From Bacillus sp. AFS001701 (GTDB lineage Bacteria > Bacillota > Bacilli > Bacillales > Bacillaceae_G): a stretch of 51,604 bases of DNA. The DNA is taken from positions 1-51,604 of the forward strand of contig NZ_NTZO01000005.1 in the NCBI RefSeq assembly GCF_002559405.1, written 5' to 3'. Below are positions 8,840 to 18,426 of this stretch, piece after piece. Numbering within the stretch: the first letter of the stretch is position 1; the number at the start of each line of letters is the position of its first letter. The notes under the pieces are model-generated. The model did no database searches, was not told the origin of the DNA, and was given only the letters and a program-made list of their open reading frames with translations. A program made the position numbers and the translations under genes.

Positions 8840-8843
8840 ACTG

Positions 8844-10784
8844 TTACGAACCATATTGAAACAAGATTTTTGAAATTTCATATTGAAAATCGTTGAAATT
8901 ATTTGATTTTAATACCTTTTGCTTCGTCTCGGGGTGATCCATTAAGTGTAAAAATAATCGACTTAACTCTTTGTGTAAAAATAAGTCTCCGGCACGAAGA
9001 TTAATTAAAAATAGGATTTGTACAATTTTCCCATCGATTGTTGGCGGATTTTTAAAGATCACCACACTGATTGAATCTTGAATCGCGACCATTTTTAATG
9101 CATGTGGCGCAGCAATTCCATTTTGCAGTATCGTCGATATTTTATCTTCTCGTTCGACAACTAAAGCAGGATAGTTAGGTGCTGCAAATCCTAGTTCAAC
9201 AACGCTTTTTGCCTTTTCTTTAATAAAGGCTTTGTAGTCAAACAACTCTTTGCTTTCTTCTATATAAAACAAATCTGTATGAAATAAAGATAAAAGTGTT
9301 GGTACGTCTTCTTTAACTTTATTAGCTGGGTATCTAGTAAGCGTACGTCGAATTCTTTGGACATCCGTTTCAGTTAGTATAGGTGCTACTTGTATATACG
9401 GAATTGAAATTTTGTCAAAAGGAATCGAAGTTGATGAAACTAATAAATCATATTCTTCTAAATTTACTGTTTGAAGCTCACTATACAGAACGACCTCAAT
9501 TATTGCCCCTTGAAAAAGTGTCTCAAGTTTCATTTTCATTAAATCAGCCGATCCTGCTCCTAATCCGTACGATAGTAGAATTTTTTTGTAGGAACTTAAT
9601 TGTTTTTGCTTCTCCCTTTCCACGTGAGCAGCTAAATGCATTGTAATATAGCCCATTTCGTCACTAGAAAGTTCGAACCCCCATATTTCCTTAATCATTT
9701 CAGAAAAATTTAAAGCAATCATAAATACATCTGAATACCTACTGTATACATCATCTATTAATGGATTCGTAAGCTTTAAATTGAAATATAATCTTCTTAG
9801 CAATGGATACATATGCATAATCATCGTATTTAAAAGTTGCTGATCACCTGAAAACTGAGTTAAGAATGTTTGATCTAATCTCTCTAAACAATTCTTTAAT
9901 TTTTGTTTTAAGTCATTTTTTTCATGTTCCTCAATATCGTCTACACTCGATTTACCACTTATATGAGCAGCTAAATAGATTATTTCACTTTCTGGTAATA
10001 CGACATGATATAGCTCAGAAAGAATTTCACAAATTCTCTTTGCTATATTCATAAACGATGGTTTGATTAGAGAAACATCTAACTTTTTTTCTTGATTAGG
10101 CAAGATAAAGTTGTGTTGAGTTACTCGAAACGAGAGTACTTGGATATGCACTAAAATATTCTCAAGTGCAAAATAACTTAATTTCAGTTGATTATTCTGT
10201 ACTTCTTCACTCAAAACAGCTCGAATTTCCGCAAACGGAAACGCTTTCTCAAAAGTTTGATAATTTGACTTCTTTAATAATCCTGTTTCTTTTTGACTTA
10301 AGAAATAGGAAAACGCTCTTCTAAAATTCGTTTCATCCCCAAGTAAACGAACTCCGTAACGTGATTTTGTTTCTACTTTTAAATCAAAAATCCTTACTTG
10401 CTTTTCAACTTCAATCATGTCGGTAAAAACTGTCGATCTGCTAATCATTAGACTATCAGCAAACATATCGATCGTTTGAAACTCTGTCGTTTGAAGCAAA
10501 AGCATAATAATATTATTCACCCGAACGCGAGGTAAATCTGGTGCTAATGCCCCGTCTATTTCTTTCATATATGTTTGAACCAACTCTTGGTTCTCTACAT
10601 AAAGTAAATAGCCCTCACCACGTTTTTTCTGAATCACAAATCCGGACTTTTCTCCAATCGCGTTTAACTCTTTCAATTCATTTCGCAATGTACGATTTGA
10701 AATAGCGAATTCTGACTCAAGTTCCTGTGAAGTTAGTGATTTTCCTTTTTGATACAAATATTGCAAAATTAAATCTCTTCGCAT
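8844..10784 (-). CDS. licR: LicR-type transcriptional regulator with PRD, EIIB-like and EIIA domains
   Basis: A 646-residue BglG/MtlR-class activator. Order: an N-terminal helix-turn-helix (about 5-60, TSQELESEFAISNRTLRNEL), a second HTH-like stretch (about 88-130, ISRSTVF), PRD1 with His213 and His274, PRD2 with His324 and His383/387, an EIIB-like domain (about 400-490) and an EIIA domain with the phospho-site GIAAPHA (His561). In this family PTS phosphorylation of the PRDs by HPr and EIIB switches the activator according to substrate and carbon supply. The EIIB-like loop reads LLSYGLGAGSADLM, so the usual cysteine is absent. It lies upstream of the secreted protein and the PTS on the same strand and probably activates them. 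The symbol is by family; the inducer is unknown. Confidence 0.85.
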   Translation of the reverse strand: MRRDLILQYLYQKGKSLTSQELESEFAISNRTLRNELKELNAIGEKSGFVIQKKRGEGYLLYVENQELVQTYMKEIDGALAPDLPRVRVNNIIMLLLQTTEFQTIDMFADSLMISRSTVFTDMIEVEKQVRIFDLKVETKSRYGVRLLGDETNFRRAFSYFLSQKETGLLKKSNYQTFEKAFPFAEIRAVLSEEVQNNQLKLSYFALENILVHIQVLSFRVTQHNFILPNQEKKLDVSLIKPSFMNIAKRICEILSELYHVVLPESEIIYLAAHISGKSSVDDIEEHEKNDLKQKLKNCLERLDQTFLTQFSGDQQLLNTMIMHMYPLLRRLYFNLKLTNPLIDDVYSRYSDVFMIALNFSEMIKEIWGFELSSDEMGYITMHLAAHVEREKQKQLSSYKKILLSYGLGAGSADLMKMKLETLFQGAIIEVVLYSELQTVNLEEYDLLVSSTSIPFDKISIPYIQVAPILTETDVQRIRRTLTRYPANKVKEDVPTLLSLFHTDLFYIEESKELFDYKAFIKEKAKSVVELGFAAPNYPALVVEREDKISTILQNGIAAPHALKMVAIQDSISVVIFKNPPTIDGKIVQILFLINLRAGDLFLHKELSRLFLHLMDHPETKQKVLKSNNFNDFQYEISKILFQYGS

Positions 10785-11226
10785 ACATTACCTCACCACC
10801 CTAGATGCCTAATCTAGTATTTTAAGTTTACTTTCCAGTAAATCTATTTAACAGTTTGAATTTTTCCAATATAGTTCGCAATTTAAAACAAACACGCCTA
10901 GTTCATATGTCATATTTACTTACAATGTAATAATACGTCCTAAGCCCTACCGCGAAATACAGGAACATTTTACTAGCACCAATCGTTTCTAATTCTTTTG
11001 TATACAAAAAAAATCCTTATCTTAGCATAAAAGCACTAGGAGCAAGGATTTTGTCTTTTTTTTGTTTTAAGCATTTCTTAACAATGTATTAGAAATTCTG
11101 TAAGACGAGGTTAACACTTTCATCCGTTCAAACTTGAAAAAGCGCTCCTATTAACTGGGAACGCAAAGCGAGCCAAAAAGTAAGATAAATCTTTTAAGCC
11201 CTTTTTTGTAGTTATTCGATTAACTA
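10785..11226. other. Intergenic stretch ahead of licR
   Basis: This 442-base gap must hold the licR promoter, which I cannot place with confidence. It contains one good terminator (11003-11056) belonging to the amino-sugar operon on the right. Between 11057 and 11226 I see only weak, mismatched hairpins and no open frame. Confidence 0.6.
11003..11056 (-). terminator. Terminator after the amino-sugar operon
   Basis: AAAATCCTT (11010-11018) pairs with AAGGATTTT (11044-11052). T-runs flank it on both strands: TTTTTTT on the minus strand after the stem, and TTTTTTTT on the plus strand. It therefore ends the operon that finishes with the SIS gene at 11227 and could act in both directions. The loop is long (25 bases). 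Confidence 0.65.
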
Positions 11227-11943
11227 TTAAACACCATAATACTTAGCAAACAACTCTTTATTCCATTCATCTCCACCATCTACATTAGAGCTTTTAAAAA
11301 CAGGTGGTTTTAATCCAGCTTGATGATATTTTTTTGCTAATAATATAGAAATTGATTGAGCAACAAAGGCTCCAGCCATTGTGGAAGTTGCCCCCATTCC
11401 TGTATTTGCTTCTTCTACATAAAAGGCAGCATCTCCAGGTCCGGTGCAATTATCTATGACTACATCACTATAATCGCAAAGATATTTTCCGCTACTATGT
11501 CTTGATTTTGAGCCTTCTGGATGACTTGGATTTGTAAAAGCAATTACCTTTGCACCACATTCCTGTGTCATTTTTGCAAGTTCAACAGTCATTCCATTTC
11601 TTCCCGAATTGGAAGCAATCACAAGAATATCCTTTGAGCTTATTTTGTATAAATCAAAAATTACCTTTGCATAAGCTTCTATTCGTTCAATCACAGTACT
11701 TTTTAAAGGATGGTCATGTAAAAAAAACTCATTCGGCAAAATTGGAGAGACTTCTGCAAACCCACCCGCTCTTACATAAAATTCTTCTGCAAACATATGT
11801 GAATGCCCCGAACCCGTAACAAGGAAGCGACCACCATTTTGAATGGCTTCAAAAATACAAGTTGCTGCATGGTCAATGTTTTGATTCTGTGTCGTATATA
11901 GTTTTTCGAGATTTGCCATCACAAACTTAAAATAATTCTCCAT
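11227..11943 (-). CDS. SIS-domain phosphosugar isomerase-like protein (UPF0309 type)
   Basis: A 238-residue cytoplasmic protein with a single SIS fold. GSGHSHMFAEEFYVRAGG (about 44-61) and the phosphosugar-binding SNSGRNGMTVELA (about 111-123) are clear. The ending SSNVDGGDEWN is characteristic, in my recollection, of the UPF0309 group of sugar isomerase-domain proteins. It is shorter than MurQ etherase (about 300 residues) and I do not see the MurQ layout, so I do not call it murQ. It is the last gene of a four-gene operon with a kinase, a MupG-like enzyme and a nucleotidyltransferase, 33 bases from its neighbour. The likely role is isomerisation, deamination or ether cleavage of a phosphorylated amino sugar; the exact reaction is unknown. 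Confidence 0.8.
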   Translation of the reverse strand: MENYFKFVMANLEKLYTTQNQNIDHAATCIFEAIQNGGRFLVTGSGHSHMFAEEFYVRAGGFAEVSPILPNEFFLHDHPLKSTVIERIEAYAKVIFDLYKISSKDILVIASNSGRNGMTVELAKMTQECGAKVIAFTNPSHPEGSKSRHSSGKYLCDYSDVVIDNCTGPGDAAFYVEEANTGMGATSTMAGAFVAQSISILLAKKYHQAGLKPPVFKSSNVDGGDEWNKELFAKYYGV

Positions 11944-11976
11944 AAATGAATACCTTCTTTTATTGATTTAATAAAA

Positions 11977-13344
11977 TTACCAACCGTACTTCTTTTCACT
12001 CCATTTTTTTATAACTAAATCTTGTTTTACGAAAACAAGACTATTTTGTTCAATATCTTTATCGATGATTGCACCTGCTCCTAACACACTATAAGCCCCT
12101 ATTTTACATCCTGGCATAATAATCGTATTTACACCAGTTCTACAATAATCACCAAGATAAGCTGCATTTGAAAAATGTAAAGGTATTTCTTTCCGTCCAT
12201 TTACAACGTGCTCAGTTTCACCGTCATCAAATCGTAATGTTCCACAAACCGTTGCTGCACCGATATCCGTATGACTGCCTATTGCACCATAAAACTCGCC
12301 ATAGTGATATAGATAGACCTTATCCATTACCATTCCGCCAAGGAACTCTGCACAATGGTCGAATATACAATGCGATCCAATTGCAACTCCATCATAAATC
12401 ATACAATAATTACGTATGGCAGTATGATCGCCAATAACTGCATTGCCATTGAAAATCGCACCATTATCTATGATTGTATTATCACCTACAATTAGGTTAC
12501 CGTGAATGACAACTCGATCACCTATTGAGGAATTCTTACCAAGCTTTACGTGACCATGAATGGTTGCATTTTCAGAAATCGTTGCACCTTCTGCTAGTTC
12601 ATTCTCTTTTATTGCATTACAAAAATGATTTACCATATATTCATTCGCTTCTAACATATGCCAAGGCTTATCAATATCAAAGAAATAGCCATTACATTCA
12701 ATCGCTTGTAATTTTGTTTTCTCAAGTGATTTTAGAAGAGCAGCTTCGACGTATCGTTCTTTCGGAACACCCACTCCTACTTTTACATTCGGAAAATAAT
12801 CGGGCGTTCTTCTCACTTCATCTAGTAATGACTCATCAAAAAGAAATCCTGCGAATTGATGGGTAATACTGTCACCACGGTAGTGAGCACCGATTGACTG
12901 GACAAATCCTTCCTTTATACTCGCACCGATCCAATTCCTTGATGTCTCTTCTAATTTTTTTAACAAAACAGTAGGTTTTTTCGAATTAGCTAACTGTTCA
13001 AGATCCTTTTGTTCGATGATCGTATCACCGTAAAGAGCTAGAAACTCCTTAGTACTTGAAAGTTTCTCAACTCCCTTTACTAAACTTTCTGCACTTCCTA
13101 AATTTGATTGATCAACAACAAATTTAACATGATCTATGTCGAATAGAAGATTTTCAATCTCTCTTTGATGTTCCTCATTAGCGACAACAACAATCTCTTC
13201 TATTCCCATTGCTACAATGGATTCAATATTATAACGTATTAATGGTTTACCAGCGATTTTTATTGCTGTTTTGGAGCGAACCGCGTTGAAAGGATTCATT
13301 TTACTCCCTTTGCCTGCCGCAAGAATTACTGCACTTTTTACCAT
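11977..13344 (-). CDS. GlmU-like sugar-1-phosphate nucleotidyltransferase with left-handed beta-helix
   Basis: 455 residues. The N-terminal half is a nucleotidyltransferase: VILAAGKGSKMNPF (6-19), KIAGKPLIRYNIE, and LYGDT with the metal-binding Asp. The C-terminal half is a hexapeptide-repeat beta-helix (many I-G-x-x-x-x turns, ending GVNTIIMPGCKIGAYSVLGAGA). Enzymes of this build make NDP-sugars from sugar 1-phosphates, and some also acetylate the amine. The usual Arg of the G-x-G-T/S-R-M loop is Lys here (GSKM), and I do not see the canonical GlmU acetyltransferase His region. It is therefore not the housekeeping GlmU, which lies elsewhere in Bacillus genomes. The operon context suggests a hexosamine 1-phosphate as substrate. 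Confidence 0.8.
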   Translation of the reverse strand: MVKSAVILAAGKGSKMNPFNAVRSKTAIKIAGKPLIRYNIESIVAMGIEEIVVVANEEHQREIENLLFDIDHVKFVVDQSNLGSAESLVKGVEKLSSTKEFLALYGDTIIEQKDLEQLANSKKPTVLLKKLEETSRNWIGASIKEGFVQSIGAHYRGDSITHQFAGFLFDESLLDEVRRTPDYFPNVKVGVGVPKERYVEAALLKSLEKTKLQAIECNGYFFDIDKPWHMLEANEYMVNHFCNAIKENELAEGATISENATIHGHVKLGKNSSIGDRVVIHGNLIVGDNTIIDNGAIFNGNAVIGDHTAIRNYCMIYDGVAIGSHCIFDHCAEFLGGMVMDKVYLYHYGEFYGAIGSHTDIGAATVCGTLRFDDGETEHVVNGRKEIPLHFSNAAYLGDYCRTGVNTIIMPGCKIGAYSVLGAGAIIDKDIEQNSLVFVKQDLVIKKWSEKKYGW

Positions 13345-13370
13345 TCTAATACCTCGACTATAAAATTTTT

Positions 13371-14498
13371 TTACTTATATTCAACTAATCGAAATTTATT
13401 TTTGCCTGCTAATAAATAAGGCATTAATTCGTATGCAAAAGGATGAATAAATCCAATGACATTATGTTCAACGGATTGCCCTAAATCTTTTAATGAAATT
13501 TGTACCTCTCCCTCATATTGTGCACTTCGATTATTTAAAATAGAAACTGTATATTTCACTCTCGGAGCACAATAGCAATGAGGTACTTCCATTCCCCTTG
13601 TATCAGTTGCACGAATAAGATTTGCTGGTTGATCTACTCTTGAAATAAGAACCTGCTCACTAATTTTCACCTTTGTCTGTTCGGGAACATATTGATTAAA
13701 AACAACTGGAATTTCTATATAATCTTGTTTGTAACATCTAGCCATTTCTTTGAGCTCTGAAAAATCTGCAAATGAGTCACCAATTAACACATCATTAAAA
13801 CCATTTGCAAATAACTCTAGCATGGCAATATGGCTAGGAAAGAAGCGGTGTTTTTCAATTGTACAAACTCCATGACCTAAATGGTGTAAATCGTTAGGCG
13901 AAAGCTGCGAAGCAACAAATCCTCCAACTGGCACACCGAATAAAGCAAACATATTATTAATTGAGCGTATGTCCTCTAAAGACAATGCTGTATCTGGTAG
14001 AGGGAAAAAATTATGACAAGCTGTAAGTTGTCCGATATTTCCTTCTCGTTCTATTGTTTCTAAAAACTCACGGCATTCGCGTAAAGCGTTTCCATTTTGA
14101 TTATTAGAAGACGACATTGAAGCATTTACTTCTATTTGAATTCCCTGTTTATTTTTTGATAGGAGCGCAACTTCTTCACTCGTAAACCCTCCATCGATGC
14201 GGAGCCTTGTGATGCCCATATTCTGTAATGCTGTAAGGTCGTTTAATGTACAACCCAACTCACTGAAAACTTCATCATTCATATCAGCTGACACAGTCAT
14301 ATTAAGTTCCTTGCAATAACTAAATAATTCATTCCAAGTGTCCGCATTTACATTTATTGCACCTTCAAAACCATGATTATTTAAAATCAGTGAAACAAAT
14401 ACCTTTTTAAAGCCTAATGATTTAGCCTTCTCCAAATAATCTTTGATTTGATCTAAAGGATAAAAGTTGGGATACACACTAATTCCTATTTCACGCAT
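13371..14498 (-). CDS. mupG: DUF871 / MupG-type 6-phospho-N-acetylmuramidase
   Basis: 375 residues starting MREIGISVYPNFYPL, the typical opening of the DUF871 family: a TIM-barrel N-terminal domain (to about 240) and a small C-terminal beta domain (about 255-375). The family member MupG of Staphylococcus splits MurNAc-6-phosphate-GlcNAc, a PTS-imported peptidoglycan disaccharide, in the cytoplasm. Here the gene lies between a BadF-type kinase and a GlmU-like gene in one operon (gaps 34 and 26 bases), not in a murQ-murP-mupG-murR cluster as in Staphylococcus. Family assignment is firm; the exact substrate is inferred from that one characterised member. Confidence 0.8.
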   Translation of the reverse strand: MREIGISVYPNFYPLDQIKDYLEKAKSLGFKKVFVSLILNNHGFEGAINVNADTWNELFSYCKELNMTVSADMNDEVFSELGCTLNDLTALQNMGITRLRIDGGFTSEEVALLSKNKQGIQIEVNASMSSSNNQNGNALRECREFLETIEREGNIGQLTACHNFFPLPDTALSLEDIRSINNMFALFGVPVGGFVASQLSPNDLHHLGHGVCTIEKHRFFPSHIAMLELFANGFNDVLIGDSFADFSELKEMARCYKQDYIEIPVVFNQYVPEQTKVKISEQVLISRVDQPANLIRATDTRGMEVPHCYCAPRVKYTVSILNNRSAQYEGEVQISLKDLGQSVEHNVIGFIHPFAYELMPYLLAGKNKFRLVEYK

Positions 14499-14532
14499 AT
14501 TCGATCGCCCATTCCTTTATTTTTATTTTGAA

Positions 14533-15450
14533 TTACTTGTATTTTTCACCAATAATGATGGCACCGAAAACTGGATCATAAAGAGGTGCAGATAGTTTAA
14601 CTTGTGGTAAAGCCACACTTAACTTCTCCTTTAGCGTATCGAAATACTCAGCTGATTTCGTCAACAAACTTCCTGCCACAGATAGGCGGAAATTAATTGA
14701 ACCCATTTGTCGGCTGATTCCGATGACTAAACGAACCAACTTATCTAGTTCTCCTTCAACAATTGTACGAGCAGCTTCGTCACCTTTAACCCAAGCTTCT
14801 AAAACAATTGGCGTACATGAAGCTACTTTATCTACCGGAATTGTATCTTCCAAGTATAATAAATCCATAAAATCTTCAGGAGTACTCATCTTAAAATGAG
14901 CTAGCAATTTTTCGGTAAATGAGGTAGGAGCAATTACTTTGTCGTACTCATTCATAATAGCCGCGATTGCATGTAAACCGATTTGGAAACCGCCACCCTC
15001 ATCACTTATTAATCCGCCCCATCCGCCTGAGCGTATTATATTTCCTTTTGAGTCTACTCCCATAATAATAGAGCCTGTTCCAGCAATCATTAAAGCATCT
15101 TTTCGATCTCCGTTTCCACCAACAAGAGCAATTTCTGCATCATTCACTACTTCTAGCTGACAAGTAAAACCACTTTCTTTTAATGCATTCAAATAAATAT
15201 CAATATCTTTCGGTCGATCTACTCCTGCAGAGCCTAGTACAAGAATCGCACTTTGTAAACGCTCTCCAAAATAAGAAACAAGCGTTTCATATATTTCACT
15301 AAATACTGGTCTAAGCCCCTCTACACCGATGTTGTTATAATTTGACATGCCAAAATTTTGATCAAATAACGTTTCTCCATCTAGACGTTCTTTGACCATA
15401 ACTCTCGTTTTCGTTCCTCCGCCATCCATTCCAATTATCAATCTATTCAT
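14533..15450 (-). CDS. murK: BadF/BadG-type N-acetylglucosamine / N-acetylmuramic acid kinase
   Basis: 305 residues from the chosen start, an ASKHA-fold sugar kinase. The phosphate-1 loop IIGMDGGGTKTRVMV is near the N-terminus, and the adenosine/phosphate-2 region MIAGTGSIIMG followed by SGGWGGLISDEGGG lies mid-protein. These are typical of cytosolic GlcNAc kinases and of Clostridium MurK, which phosphorylates MurNAc and GlcNAc at position 6. An ATG five codons upstream (15465) abuts the GAAAGGATGG site and is too close to it, so MNRLIIG is preferred. It heads the four-gene operon. It probably phosphorylates the GlcNAc or MurNAc released by the MupG-like enzyme. The precise acceptor sugar is not readable from the sequence. 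Confidence 0.8.
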   Translation of the reverse strand: MNRLIIGMDGGGTKTRVMVKERLDGETLFDQNFGMSNYNNIGVEGLRPVFSEIYETLVSYFGERLQSAILVLGSAGVDRPKDIDIYLNALKESGFTCQLEVVNDAEIALVGGNGDRKDALMIAGTGSIIMGVDSKGNIIRSGGWGGLISDEGGGFQIGLHAIAAIMNEYDKVIAPTSFTEKLLAHFKMSTPEDFMDLLYLEDTIPVDKVASCTPIVLEAWVKGDEAARTIVEGELDKLVRLVIGISRQMGSINFRLSVAGSLLTKSAEYFDTLKEKLSVALPQVKLSAPLYDPVFGAIIIGEKYK

Positions 15451-15809
15451 TATTTGTTGATCCATCCTTTCATAAGCTAATAAATTATCATCGTATCAAC
15501 TTATACAAATAGCTTTAAATTCGTTCTGTTTCGTTTCTTATTTCATTTTAATTTTCAAATTTGTTATGAATGTATAGTTGCATTAATTGTAAAGTAAACA
15601 AATCTCATTTACTAGGTGGATATTTTCTTCATGTAAAGGAAAAAAACCACTTATTCAATGTGAACAACTCGTCAAGGTTTAGACTTAGAGAAATAATAAA
15701 AACAAAAAAAGTACCCTATAGCTAGACTTTTAAGTGTCTACTCTAAAGAGTACTTTTTATCTGTATTTATCTGTGCAGACTGTAATAGACAACACAAAGG
15801 CTGACACTT
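15451..15809. other. Intergenic stretch ahead of the amino-sugar operon
   Basis: This gap holds the promoter of the kinase-led operon and the terminator of dus (15702-15757). I see -10-like GATAAT on the minus strand near 15490, but no -35 at a proper distance, so no promoter is called. No palindrome matching the one at 8802-8839 is present and there is no clear cre site, so the operon may not be under the same control as the PTS block. Confidence 0.5.
15702..15757 (-). terminator. Terminator after dus
   Basis: A long stem from AAGTAC (15709-15714) with GTACTT (15750-15755), continued by TAGAC/GTCTA around an 8-base loop with a few mismatches. A T-run at 15702-15710 follows on the minus strand, and T-rich sequence flanks the other side. 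It separates dus from the amino-sugar operon. Confidence 0.8.
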
Positions 15810-16799
15810 TTACAGTTCCAATATTCCATCAAGATTCTTTGACTCAAAGTTGTCGAGCATTGCACGTACTTCATCTGTTGATGATGTACTCATTAATTGA
15901 TTTCTTAATTCACTTGCCCCTCTAAACCCACGAACATATATCTTAAAAAAGCGATGAAGAGCCTTGAACGAACGCAGCTCTAAATATGAATATTTATCAT
16001 GGAGATCCATATGCAATCTTAAGAGATCAAGTAGTTCCTTACTGCTATGTTCTGTCGGCTCCATTTCAAAAGCAAATGGATTATGGAAAATACCACGCCC
16101 AATCATAATCCCATCAATACCGTATTGATGAGCGAGCTTTAAGCCAACTTGACGGTTTGGGATATCCCCATTGATCGTTAAGAGTGTATCTGGTGCCACT
16201 TCGTCGCGAAGTTTCTTTATCTCCGGTATTAGTTCCCAATGTGCATCCACTTTGCTCATTTCATCTCTTGTACGAAGATGGATCGACAGATTGGCAATGT
16301 CTTGTTTCAAAATGTGAGTTAACCAATCACGCCATTCGTCTACCTCAGAGAAGCCAAGCCTTGTCTTCACACTTACAGGTAATCCTCCTGCTTTTGCTGC
16401 TTGTATTAATTCTGCTGCGACGTCTGGACGGCGAATCAGGCCGCTTCCCTTTCCGTGCCCTGCCACATTAGGTACAGGACAGCCCATATTGATATCCACA
16501 CCTTTAAACCCAAGTTCCGCCATACCAATACTCATTTGTCGGAAGAATTCAGGCTTATCACCCCATATATGAGCTACCATCGGCTGTTCATCCTCTGTAA
16601 AAGCCAAACGCCCACGCACACTTTTGTTTCCTTCTGGGTGACAATAACTTTCACTGTTTGTAAACTCTGTGAAAAACACATCTGGTCTGGCTGCTTCACT
16701 TACAACATGGCGAAATACAACATCCGTCACTTCTTCCATTGGTGCTAGTATAAAAAATGGTCGCGGTAAATCACGCCAAAAATTATCTTTCATTTCCAT
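15810..16799 (-). CDS. dus: tRNA-dihydrouridine synthase
   Basis: 329 residues from the chosen ATG, a flavin-dependent reductase of specific uridines in tRNA. The FMN-barrel start [16 protein letters not shown] is standard. The active-site cysteine lies in [13 protein letters not shown], and later come [16 protein letters not shown] and [15 protein letters not shown], all typical of the family. A TTG two codons upstream is in frame, but AGAGGA lies 7 bases before the ATG at 16799, so that start is used. It is transcribed alone between terminators. The paralogue type (B, C or archaeal-like) cannot be told from the sequence alone; the GCPVPNV form differs slightly from the common GCPAKKV. Confidence 0.88.
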   Translation of the reverse strand: MEMKDNFWRDLPRPFFILAPMEEVTDVVFRHVVSEAARPDVFFTEFTNSESYCHPEGNKSVRGRLAFTEDEQPMVAHIWGDKPEFFRQMSIGMAELGFKGVDINMGCPVPNVAGHGKGSGLIRRPDVAAELIQAAKAGGLPVSVKTRLGFSEVDEWRDWLTHILKQDIANLSIHLRTRDEMSKVDAHWELIPEIKKLRDEVAPDTLLTINGDIPNRQVGLKLAHQYGIDGIMIGRGIFHNPFAFEMEPTEHSSKELLDLLRLHMDLHDKYSYLELRSFKALHRFFKIYVRGFRGASELRNQLMSTSSTDEVRAMLDNFESKNLDGILEL

Positions 16800-16846
16800 T
16801 TTCAAATCCTCTCATTATGGGACTCTTAGTCCAATCTCCTATCCCA

Positions 16847-16873
16847 AAATTAAAAAGCAAGATGTCCTTGCTT
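16847..16873 (-). terminator. Terminator after rlmCD
   Basis: AAGCAAG (16855-16861) and CTTGCTT (16867-16873) with a 5-base loop, followed on the minus strand by TTTTTAATTTT. It lies between rlmCD and dus. A second tiny hairpin (GGACT/AGTCC, 16820-16832) is just upstream of dus and has no T-run. Confidence 0.75.
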
Positions 16874-16997
16874 ACACTTGTACCTTTAGTCACTTATTAT
16901 CTCCACGCTATTAAACAACAATCCAGTGATCCTAGTTAATAAAGGTTTTGCTAAAAACTGAAGAACTTTAAAATAACACTAGGTTCAAAAACTTGTG

Positions 16998-18380
16998 TCA
17001 GTTCCCTTCCTTAAGTACTAATTTCGCGACAGCTTCTACGTGACTAGTATGTGGGAACATATCCACTGGCTGGATCTCTACTGTTTTATAACCACCGTCT
17101 TCAAGTACTCGTAAATCTCTTGCTAATGTAGCAGGATTACATGATACGTAAACTACTTTGCTTGGCTTCATATCAATGATTGTATTTAGTAAAGCCTCGT
17201 CACAACCCTTTCTTGGAGGGTCTACAACTAATACTTCAGCTGTAATTCCTTGCTTGTACCAATTAGGTATCACTTCTTCGGCTTTCCCTACTTCAAATTC
17301 AACATTTGTCATCTCATTAAGCATTGCATTTCGTTTCGCATCTTCAATCGCTTCTGGTACAATTTCTACACCATAAACCTTCTTAGCCTTTTGAGCTAAA
17401 AATAAGGATATTGAACCGATTCCACAGTATGCATCAATAACTGTTTCACTACCGTTTAAGTTTGTATACTCGAGTGTTTTATCATATAAAACCTTAGTTT
17501 GTGTAGGGTTTACTTGATAAAATGATCGAGCTGATATTTCAAAAGTAATGTCACCAATTTTATCTTTGATTGTTTCACTTCCGTATAATACAATTGTTTG
17601 GTTTCCAAGAATCACATTTGTTTTTTCATTATTTACGTTTTGAATAATACTTGTAATTGTTGGATATTTCTCAACAATTCTAGCTATTAATTCATCTTTT
17701 TGAGCAAAGTTCACTTTATTAGTAACAAGAACTAGCATTGATTCATTTGTATAGTATCCATAGCGTGCCATTATATGACGCAATAGTCCTTTGTGGCCAA
17801 ATTCATCGTATGGCTCGATTTTTAATTCTTCACAAAGATCTTTCACAGCTTGTATCATTTCATCATTTTCTTTACCTTGAATGTAGCATTCATTCATTGG
17901 AATAATTTCATGGCTTCTCTTTTGATAGAAACCAACAACTAATCCACCTTCTAGTTCCCCTACTGGAACTTGTGCTTTGTTACGATAACTCCATGGATTT
18001 TCCATTCCTAACACGGGATGGATTATTACATCATCAAGTTTCCCAATTCGTTTTACAACTTCTACTACTTGTTTATGTTTCGCCGCAAGTTGGCCTTCAT
18101 AGCTCATATGTTGAGTTTGACAACCACCACATTGATTGTAAATTGAACAAATTGGTTCTACTCGTACATCACTTTCTTTTTGGAACTCAATAATTTTACC
18201 GAATCCAAACCCTTTGCTTGTTTTTAGCAACTTAATTTGTGCTTTTTCACCTGGAAGTGCATTTGGTACAAAGATTGGATATCCATCTACCTTTGCAACT
18301 CCATGTCCTTCATGGGTTAAATCGATAAATTCAACATCTATGAATTGATTCTTTTCTACAGGTAACACTCTTTTCGACAA
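16998..18380 (-). CDS. rlmCD: 23S rRNA (uracil-5-)-methyltransferase
   Basis: 460 residues. A TRAM RNA-binding domain opens the protein (about 8-68, [19 protein letters not shown]). Iron-sulfur cysteines follow at 78, 84, 87 and 165 ([10 protein letters not shown] and NECYIQG). The methyltransferase domain has [17 protein letters not shown] and the catalytic motif [15 protein letters not shown]. In Bacillus the single RlmCD enzyme makes m5U at two 23S positions. The gene order dgkB-rlmCD after gatB is the same as in Bacillus subtilis. It is flanked on both sides by terminators, so it is transcribed alone. Confidence 0.9.
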   Translation of the reverse strand: MSKRVLPVEKNQFIDVEFIDLTHEGHGVAKVDGYPIFVPNALPGEKAQIKLLKTSKGFGFGKIIEFQKESDVRVEPICSIYNQCGGCQTQHMSYEGQLAAKHKQVVEVVKRIGKLDDVIIHPVLGMENPWSYRNKAQVPVGELEGGLVVGFYQKRSHEIIPMNECYIQGKENDEMIQAVKDLCEELKIEPYDEFGHKGLLRHIMARYGYYTNESMLVLVTNKVNFAQKDELIARIVEKYPTITSIIQNVNNEKTNVILGNQTIVLYGSETIKDKIGDITFEISARSFYQVNPTQTKVLYDKTLEYTNLNGSETVIDAYCGIGSISLFLAQKAKKVYGVEIVPEAIEDAKRNAMLNEMTNVEFEVGKAEEVIPNWYKQGITAEVLVVDPPRKGCDEALLNTIIDMKPSKVVYVSCNPATLARDLRVLEDGGYKTVEIQPVDMFPHTSHVEAVAKLVLKEGN

Positions 18381-18426
18381 GTCCCTTACCTACCTTTCAA
18401 CCTTTTATTAAACCATTTCATTATAC

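Noticed and set aside
11134-11166. Hairpin GCGCTCC/GGAACGC near the start of the SIS operon terminator region
   Set aside because: Mismatch in the middle of a short stem and no T-run; the nearby stem at 11010-11052 is much better.
12525-12866. 113-codon plus-strand open frame opposite the nucleotidyltransferase gene
   Set aside because: Composition is rich in Leu, His and Gln, as produced by the antisense of a real gene. The minus-strand gene has clear family motifs here and there is no ribosome site.
16820-16832. Small hairpin GGACT/AGTCC ahead of dus as a riboswitch or T-box
   Set aside because: Five base pairs only; no T-box or aptamer conserved sequence.
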